Shown: one piece after another, positions 23,901 through 27,569 of the stretch
Numbering within the stretch: position 1 is the first letter of the stretch
Layout of the letters: every line of letters begins with the position of its first letter
Source of the DNA: Propionibacteriaceae bacterium
GTDB lineage: Bacteria > Actinomycetota > Actinomycetes > Propionibacteriales > Propionibacteriaceae
Direction: 5' to 3'
DNA length: 27,569 nucleotides
NCBI GenBank assembly: GCA_009781325.1
Contig: WQYJ01000003.1
Coordinates: 1 to 27,569 of the forward strand
Made by a program: the position numbers and the translations under genes
The notes under the pieces: generated by a model
What the model saw: the letters and a program-made list of their open reading frames with translations, nothing else
Told to the model about the DNA's origin: nothing
Databases searched by the model: none

Positions 23901-26900
23901 TCCGGTATCGTCCACCGCTGCTAGCTTCATTGTGTCTCCCGATACGCAGACCGTCGGAAAATCCGTCACTGTTATCTTGACGATCAACGACACGTACGGC
24001 AACCCGGTTCTTGGTCTGCGTAGTACCGATTTCCGAGTGACGGGAACCTCCGAGGTCGGTCACACACTATCGATCTCGACATTCCGTGAAGTCGGCTTGG
24101 GTGTCTACACATTCCGCGCATCCGCCACCTTCATGGGTGACTATGAGGTCCAAGCCACAGTCACAGATGTGACCCTGTCCGACACAGCCATCGTGACCTA
24201 TGTGGCTGATCAGTTCTCCGCAACCGAGTCAGCGTTCACAGTGTCTCCCGTAGCAGACATGGGTGATTACTGGTCGTGGATGAGAGCAAACAATGACGAT
24301 TCCTATGTAGGAACCCTGTGGGCGAAGGATCAGTTCGGAAACCCCGTCTCAGACCTTGATATCGATAAGATTGCGTTCATTGCCTCCAGTGATTCTGTCA
24401 CCGTCTCCGAGATCACCGATCATGGCAACGGCCAGTATTCGGTGGAGTTCACCACCAAGGTTGCTGATGCTACGCACGCAGCATCGGCGTACTACAACGA
24501 GGTTCTCATCTCCCGGACCATGCCGATCCCATTCAGAGCTGGTGACCCAGTCAACGGTCCTGTGGTCTGCGAGGATCCGACGAAATCTCCCACAGGTGTC
24601 TATGTGTACCCAACCCAAACAGTGGTGGGTTCATACTCCTCGGTGATCGCCCATCTTGCTGATGCGTACTGTAATCCGATTATCGGGGCTCCAGCCGAGT
24701 TCTATCTCAATGATGGATCCTCAGCAACCCTGTCAGACAACATGGTTCAGACCAGTTCGGCTGGAAATGCCGCAGTTCTCGTCGCCGATAATGTCGCCGA
24801 GACAGTGGCAGTGAAGATTATGCTGCCCTGTGGTGAAATCGAAGGCTCTCCTGTGTCCATCGACTTCATTGCCGGTGATCTGGATGCCTCTCAGTCTAGC
24901 TTTGAGGTCTACATCACTGACGTGAATTCCGTAGAAGTTCTGGCTGATGGTGTTCAGTCCTGGACTGGGCGCCTCGTCGCTAGGGATACCCAAGGCAACC
25001 TGCTTGAAGACCTTGAGGCCACCGACTTGGCTTTCGCAGCTTCATCGAAGGATGTTGCTGTCTCCACAGTCACCAACCATGGCGGCGGTGTCTACACCGT
25101 GACCTACACCTCAACCCAGGACGGCAGCTTCACAGTCTCCCTGTCCTATCTTGATACTCCGGTGGGCAGCCCGGCGACCATCTCATTCATGGTCGGCGAC
25201 ATCGCCGATGCATGGTCGAGGCTCACCGTTCCTCACCACCCTGTCACTGTCGGGACCTACGTTACAGTGACAGTAGTGACCAGGGACGGAACTGATCACC
25301 CCATCACAGGTCTGACCGACAGCGATGTAATCGTGACGGGCAAGCCAGTTTTTGACTCTGCTGACGAGGAGATACTCGAAAGTGGCGATAGGGATCTGCC
25401 CGGTCTGACGATCGGTGATTTCCAAGAAGTCGCTCCTGGTGTCTACACCATGTCGGCAACCACCACTATTGCAGGTGAGTACATCCTGGTCGCAGTGGTC
25501 AATGGTTTTGAACTGACGACCAAACCCACGGTGACCTTTGTTTCAGGTGGTGTCTGTGTGAGCATGTGTGACACCGATGATGAAACACTGATGACCCGTT
25601 TCGAGATGGTGACTAACGACCAACTTGCCGACGGCCAAGCCCAAGTGACTGCCATTGCCTACGCCTATGACAGCTTTGGTAATCCTGTGAAAAATGCCAG
25701 TGTCATCGTTGAAGATAAGACCTCCGGTGCTCTGGCGGGGGCCTTGACTCCCAGTTCCCAGACCTGGACAACCTCTGTTCAGGGTACGGCCACAGTTTTC
25801 TGGACCTCAACCAAGGCAGGTGTGTTTACTGCTCAAGGTACGATCAATGGACTGCGTCCCACCACCACCGGTGTCATGGATCAGATTCGATTCACCACTG
25901 GTGCAGCGAACGCAGCCAAGTCGTCCTTGGTTGTCACCCCTGATTCACCTATCAAGGCTGGGAACTCCTACACCGCGACGGTGACCGTACGTGACGTCAA
26001 CGAGAATCTCGTCCAGGATGCTGCAGTTGCCTTCACCTTGGCTCCGACCTCTCCTGCCCAACTGAGTGCAGCCGTCTGTATCACAGGTACGCAGGGTACC
26101 TGCTCGGTGAGCGTTGTCTCAGATGCTGCTACTGCTGTTGCCATCCATGCAACTCTTCCTATGGCTGGTAAGGCCACCGATCTTGGCGGAAACTCCGATT
26201 CCTCGCATGCGAGCCCACAGACTGTGGAATTTATCGCTGGGGATGTGTGCGTGGCTGAGTGCACAGCTGTGGACTCAGCCAACGTAACTCGGGTTGAGGT
26301 GATTGAAGACGGGCTGGAAGCCAATGGCAGTACATCTGCTCTGGCAAAAGTCTTCGTCTATGACCGCCTCGGCAATCCAGTTTCCAGCGCAGTTGTAACA
26401 TCGGTGACATCGGATTCCGCTCTGAGCATCGTTGCCCCGATTGCACCCACCGGTGCTGATGGTACGACGGTGATTGAGTATCGCTCAACAGTTGCTGGTG
26501 GGCACATTGCTACCGCTGCTGTGAATGGCGCAACAATTCTGAAGGCGATCTCCAGCGATGGAACTGAGTCGGAAGACGGCGAGTTCACGCTCTACTTCGC
26601 ATCAGGCGCGGCGAATTCTTCGCACTCCACATTGTCTATCGATCCGCAGCGCTCACAGGTGGTGGGTTCATCCTTCACCGTGACCGCAGATGTACGTGAT
26701 GTTCATGACAATGCGGTGAGCAACGCAGTTATCGCCTTCCCCGAGGTCGAGGATCTGAGCTTCTCAGACTCCGGCTGCGTTACTCAAGCAGATGGCACCT
26801 GCAGCGTTACCGTCACTACATTGGTGGCCGGTTCGTACACCATCGCAGGGTTGCTCGCTCTAGCACCGATTCCCACCACTGTCACAGCAGTCTTCACTGC

Positions 26901-27569
26901 CGATGAGGTGTGTGTGTCCGACTGCAACACCGATGACGAATCCTTGACCACCCGTGTTGTGGTGACCACCAATGGCCAGGAAGCTGATGGAATCTCCTGG
27001 AATGTGGCAACCGTCTATGTCTATGACACCCATGGAAACCCGGTTCCGGGTGCCATCGTGGAGTCAACACCGACCACTGGTGCCAAGAACCTGACCATAC
27101 AGTCAGATATTGCTCCGACCGCAGCGAATGGAATCACCACGATTTGGTACACCTCCACAGTGAAGGGTTCCTATACTGCGGATGTGAGCGTCAATGGTCG
27201 CACACCATCGACCTCTCCGATCACCATGACTTTCGCCAATGGTAACGGTGACATCCTGACAACATCCTGGGTCATCACACCAGCTAGTCCGCTGCCTGTG
27301 GGTGAAGGGACCTCTAGCCGCTACACCGCGACTGCGACCGTACTGGATTCCACTGGTAACGCTGTACCGGGGGGTCTGGTGACCTTCGCCCTCAGCGCTT
27401 CCGGTCCGCAGTTCGTTTCCGGAGCCACGTGCACCACGGATGACGCGGGGGAGTGTTCGGTCACGATCCAGTCCACACTGGCTGGCACCTACTCCGTGAC
27501 GGCTTCTATTGCTGCCGGTGCGATCCTGAATGCTGACACCGGTTTGCCAGCGGCCTCCATCGCCTGGAG
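17998..27569 (+). CDS. Giant secreted multi-Ig-domain surface protein, 3' end outside window
   Basis: The frame is open from ATG 17998 to the window end, about 3190 codons with no stop. GAGGAG precedes the ATG by nine bases; an in-frame GTG at 17989 overlaps that site. A signal peptide (MRNLLFRYLATAVALAMVIT, cleaved near AHG-AP at about residue 37) exports it. Order of parts: an N-terminal domain (residues 40-275) of the jelly-roll-like kind seen at the tip of actinobacterial adhesins, with six or so Cys and GANSCNGWVMSA; two ~243-residue A units and a partial third (DUF7507-like 'T-F-T-V-T-N' blocks); seven Big_1-like domains; two ~440-residue B units; then three C units. It has the look of an adhesin or stalk. 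No LPXTG or other anchor is visible because the end is missing. Codon use resembles the neighbours. Confidence 0.93.
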   Translation, partial: MRNLLFRYLATAVALAMVITTVALVANEAGPTPAHGAPGTPGVPKPGVTVSYEDFENAMSLPVSVLNYRGSSASGKSIYTAHPSYLPGANSCNGWVMSAASPVASEAGCYRAGNSGWAINTVLAKVIGQAQGMDLETSMNNGAWASATNQEYGTQEAGTVLDTVSTSVTSQPGRFYSIEAYIAAVNCNSGKPAMDISLTFEDHSHKLLTGFSPCGNAIPNFAPGSNSVYVSNPKTPAVKASVAEQMGVRFTNTRTFGSGNDFAIDGIRIVDVTPALDHTFTPAVIPVSGSANWTFTITNTAELAAKTGWTFSVPMPAGMTTQGAPTTTCSGGAATVSSGVLSVVGNLLKDQVSCTVTVPVTSTENKVFTVPGTAFTVDGVTIPGDASLTMSSLTLAASANPTGISKSGAVVNYTFTVTNPSTVAVSGLTVTAAGPYTGTTSPGFSGAGSLGAITCDKTSIPAGGSTTCHAAYTTTTADLSVEQINLTARASATAAGALAPTVSHTSSATVAVLKEFPSISHGFVPSAIPVNGTSTLTYTIHNSTNMTAKTGWSFAVMLPAGVTATGTATTNCPGGSASMGGNRLTGSGNLNADQLSCTVTVPVTTAANGTYTIQGSAVTATNAEIPTSAATLSTSQLAMTASVDPSTVGGAGGTTDFVFEVTNTGTVAVNGVTITAEGPYTDNSTPGFSGTGMLGSIVCDQTAIAAGGSTTCRATYSVSQNDMNLGKVFLTAQASATGEGAETTTRSNLSSATLSLVQTIGLSGLGVNEPTMTDANQQVTFEFEITNNSTFSVTDLFLLPVDFSGTGTAPVLSCAQTTLVAKETTICSGTYTTTADDVGAKHVILSVEAAAGSLAGTVMSAQIDSNLTLVAGTPVALESSLSVDHTSAVFGTNIVATVLVRDKNLTVVPDVEVSFTVTGQGDFGGFKVPQQSTTCTTNAAGVCSVTLTSRVVEKVTLSAEITVGTSVPVTGSGMTLSFLPGPVDAMTSSMSADPLSLHLGEYVTVTGTARDSAGNPITGERIYFLTDGEARFTNGSATMSCVTDATGTCTAKLTSLVEEDIEIVGWVLVAGVPAVVTGSGISVNYHLGVAAGENSTITAIPDTTVVGGAGVKIAAVIEGAHGHVIHDVTVTFHVTGKASFGSLSEPQVTTTTCNTDENGECDVTLNSLVAEKVYVSATISPRGTPETVVGSGLGVTFTPGEIAAWNSTLEVDRVVAYVDDPIQATATVRDEYDNPISNAVVDFEFKDLPDSCTTDASGTCSITITSSEPYSGYLSSEIGSETIPNTPVQLEFVERIPDAGYSTLSVNRTLQTIGAPVIVTVTSRNPSNELLPYVDVFFSVDGSATFGPYGTLRGPTATCRTGEDATCSVTLTDAVIETVHPSATVMVSGNPETVSGSGVDVSFMVGDPVPAAADFSVNQFIQTVNEQIIATIAVWDQNGFPIVGMRVLYADRDGELIFSDLATSTPIEACYTDSAGMCVIQVTRTTPGMSMMWALLDCPLSEFPVVVPGSQVDLEFVNLPEATTSEIHLDRDTQTVGKEILAEVTIRDFESNPIPNVDVTLTLSGDTATFGAVGAPRQATTTCTTSAPDDADRGTCQVSFTNTMADEVEISASISIAGVDTEVGGNGDPAQASPLTARFTPGEFSHSKSTVTVTPVINPGSSSTWVKADGVDYYLVTLFASDQFGNTIVDLNTKAVDFTASTNDVMISGIVDHKDGSYTSAMVSVVADSRVTASVFYQSSQVGTPRPIPFRAGDPVQGPVNCLDSSKSGTSATATPSEVVAGGASSVSVLVTDAFCNPVQGVPVTFTPSGYAMVSNSSRTTNSAGRASVTVTDLVAQVVTVTVAIPDGEVNNSPVPITFLPDAFDENASSFEVFITDSAATHVIADGVQSWTGQLTARDNKANLITDLNVNDLDFFAPSDVKVSSVSTNGRGVYRVTYTSTLTGDHLVGVTHEGAEVGNEETISFVAGPVSSTAASFIVSPDTQTVGKSVTVILTINDTYGNPVLGLRSTDFRVTGTSEVGHTLSISTFREVGLGVYTFRASATFMGDYEVQATVTDVTLSDTAIVTYVADQFSATESAFTVSPVADMGDYWSWMRANNDDSYVGTLWAKDQFGNPVSDLDIDKIAFIASSDSVTVSEITDHGNGQYSVEFTTKVADATHAASAYYNEVLISRTMPIPFRAGDPVNGPVVCEDPTKSPTGVYVYPTQTVVGSYSSVIAHLADAYCNPIIGAPAEFYLNDGSSATLSDNMVQTSSAGNAAVLVADNVAETVAVKIMLPCGEIEGSPVSIDFIAGDLDASQSSFEVYITDVNSVEVLADGVQSWTGRLVARDTQGNLLEDLEATDLAFAASSKDVAVSTVTNHGGGVYTVTYTSTQDGSFTVSLSYLDTPVGSPATISFMVGDIADAWSRLTVPHHPVTVGTYVTVTVVTRDGTDHPITGLTDSDVIVTGKPVFDSADEEILESGDRDLPGLTIGDFQEVAPGVYTMSATTTIAGEYILVAVVNGFELTTKPTVTFVSGGVCVSMCDTDDETLMTRFEMVTNDQLADGQAQVTAIAYAYDSFGNPVKNASVIVEDKTSGALAGALTPSSQTWTTSVQGTATVFWTSTKAGVFTAQGTINGLRPTTTGVMDQIRFTTGAANAAKSSLVVTPDSPIKAGNSYTATVTVRDVNENLVQDAAVAFTLAPTSPAQLSAAVCITGTQGTCSVSVVSDAATAVAIHATLPMAGKATDLGGNSDSSHASPQTVEFIAGDVCVAECTAVDSANVTRVEVIEDGLEANGSTSALAKVFVYDRLGNPVSSAVVTSVTSDSALSIVAPIAPTGADGTTVIEYRSTVAGGHIATAAVNGATILKAISSDGTESEDGEFTLYFASGAANSSHSTLSIDPQRSQVVGSSFTVTADVRDVHDNAVSNAVIAFPEVEDLSFSDSGCVTQADGTCSVTVTTLVAGSYTIAGLLALAPIPTTVTAVFTADEVCVSDCNTDDESLTTRVVVTTNGQEADGISWNVATVYVYDTHGNPVPGAIVESTPTTGAKNLTIQSDIAPTAANGITTIWYTSTVKGSYTADVSVNGRTPSTSPITMTFANGNGDILTTSWVITPASPLPVGEGTSSRYTATATVLDSTGNAVPGGLVTFALSASGPQFVSGATCTTDDAGECSVTIQSTLAGTYSVTASIAAGAILNADTGLPAASIAW
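18829..20280 (+). repeat. A units: two tandem ~243-residue repeats in the surface protein
   Basis: Unit A1 begins at 18829 (HTFTPAVIPVSGSANWTFTI) and A2 at 19558 (HGFVPSAIPVNGTSTLTYTI), a period of 729 bases. Each has two Ig-like halves. The first carries AKTGWxFxVxxPAG and LSCTVTVPVT. The second carries VAVxGxTxTAxGPYT, then TPGFSG or SPGFSG, and a pair of Cys in (I/V)-x-C-D-x-T...GGSTTC. The second half matches the DUF7507-type repeat. A partial third second-half follows to about 20600. Confidence 0.85.
20620..22920 (+). repeat. Seven Big_1-like domains, each with a Cys pair
   Basis: Domains of about 95-120 residues start near 20626, 20947, 21271, 21613, 21898, 22240 and 22567. Most open with S-x-L/I-x-V-x, then a T-V-x-x-x-x-x-x-x-x-D-x-x-x-N-P strand pair, then C-x7-C followed by S/D-V-T-L. 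Invasin/intimin Big_1 repeats have 'xTTDANGxATVTLTS' at this place; here the residues flanking the turn are Cys. Cys codons lie at 20800/20824, 21118/21142, 21454/21478, 21751/21775, 22072/22096, 22405/22429 and 22744/22783. The last pair has a longer loop. Confidence 0.85.
22921..25551 (+). repeat. B units: two tandem ~440-residue repeats, each of four Ig-like domains
   Basis: B1 spans about 22921-24213 and B2 about 24214-25551. Paired landmarks are KDQFGN / SDQFGN, PIPFRAGDPVxGPVxC, D-A-F/Y-C-N-P, SSFEVxITD, ADGVQSWTGxLxARD (B1 at 23650, B2 at 24943), GVYxVTYTST and GVYTxxA. The second domain in each unit has Cys where the usual 'x-x-G-N-P' has Gly, and an extra Cys at its start (NCLD / VCED). 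Confidence 0.85.
25552..27569 (+). repeat. C units: three ~225-residue repeats with a VCVxxC start
   Basis: Units start VCVSMC at 25552, VCVAEC at 26245 and VCVSDC at 26908, with spacings of 693 and 663 bases. Each holds one domain with D-G-x-x-x-x-x-x-A-x-V-Y-D-x-x-G-N-P-V, then W/Y-x-S-T-x-x-G-x-x-x-A, and a second Big_1-like domain carrying a Cys pair (26077/26101, 26776/26800, 27430/27454). The third unit reaches the window end, so more may follow. Confidence 0.85.

Noticed and set aside
18828..26972. Many minus-strand and other-frame open frames inside the giant gene
   Set aside because: They are shadows of a long frame with strong Ser/Thr/Val bias; none has a ribosome site or a recognisable domain.
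18001..27569. Enrichment of GTACG as a sequence signal (such as an uptake or segregation motif)
   Set aside because: A hand count in the giant gene gave about 18 on the plus strand against roughly 10 expected. It is often Gly-Thr (GGT ACG) or Val-Arg (GTA CG), so codon preference could explain it; a genome-wide count would decide.
1..27569. tRNA, rRNA or insertion-sequence genes
   Set aside because: I looked through the intergenic stretches and saw no tRNA-like cloverleaf, no rRNA sequence and no transposase frame. Small RNAs cannot be excluded by eye.

Overview
The window reads as chromosome of an actinobacterium with a moderately high GC content (my estimate is about 57-58%). The main evidence is gene content and order. 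A YkuE-type metallophosphoesterase, a DUF4177-type small protein, nth, an actinobacterial Holin-X protein, a CpaE/Ssd-TadA-TadB-TadC-DUF4244 pilin-TadE-TadE/G-like cluster and topA follow the same relative order as Mycobacterium Rv3683, Rv3678A, Rv3674c, Rv3660c-Rv3654c and Rv3646c (from memory of that genome). The family cannot be fixed from sequence alone. A Propionibacteriaceae- or Actinomycetaceae-like host is a guess.

Layout. Positions 1-2345 (minus strand) hold a two-gene unit: an L,D-transpeptidase and a metallophosphoesterase that leaves the window. Positions 2346-4750 hold a repeat-bearing intergenic region, a DUF4177-like gene overlapping nth, two different tandem-repeat arrays, and a Holin-X membrane protein. 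Positions 4752-5501 (minus) are a SAM methyltransferase. Positions 5631-10604 are the tad/Flp-type pilus cluster, with DnaA-box-like sequences in both of its non-coding upstream regions. Positions 10650-11080 hold an XRE regulator with a palindromic promoter-operator and what looks like a decayed toxin partner. Positions 11146-17348 hold a DNA/protein-type methyltransferase, topA, tmk, a nitroreductase and a small possible zinc-motif protein. Positions 17998-27569 are the first ~3190 codons of one giant secreted surface protein that is still open at the window end.

How the genes fit together. The pilus cluster supplies a localisation ATPase, a secretion ATPase, two inner-membrane platform proteins, a major pilin and two pseudopilins. 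The prepilin peptidase is not in the window. The giant protein has a signal peptide, a ligand-binding-like N-terminal domain and a hierarchy of duplicated Ig-like modules: two ~243-residue A units, seven Big_1-like domains with an engineered-looking Cys pair, two ~440-residue B units, and three ~225-residue C units. It is the most striking object here and is probably an adhesin or stalk. Its C-terminal anchor lies outside the window.

The non-coding DNA is unusually structured. Families of palindromic REP-like elements recur at three sites (near 2.6, 12.75 and 17.5 kb). A different element with 13-bp terminal repeats occurs near 4.65 kb and in part near 2.5 kb. A 30-bp array with inverted units lies at 3.73-3.97 kb.
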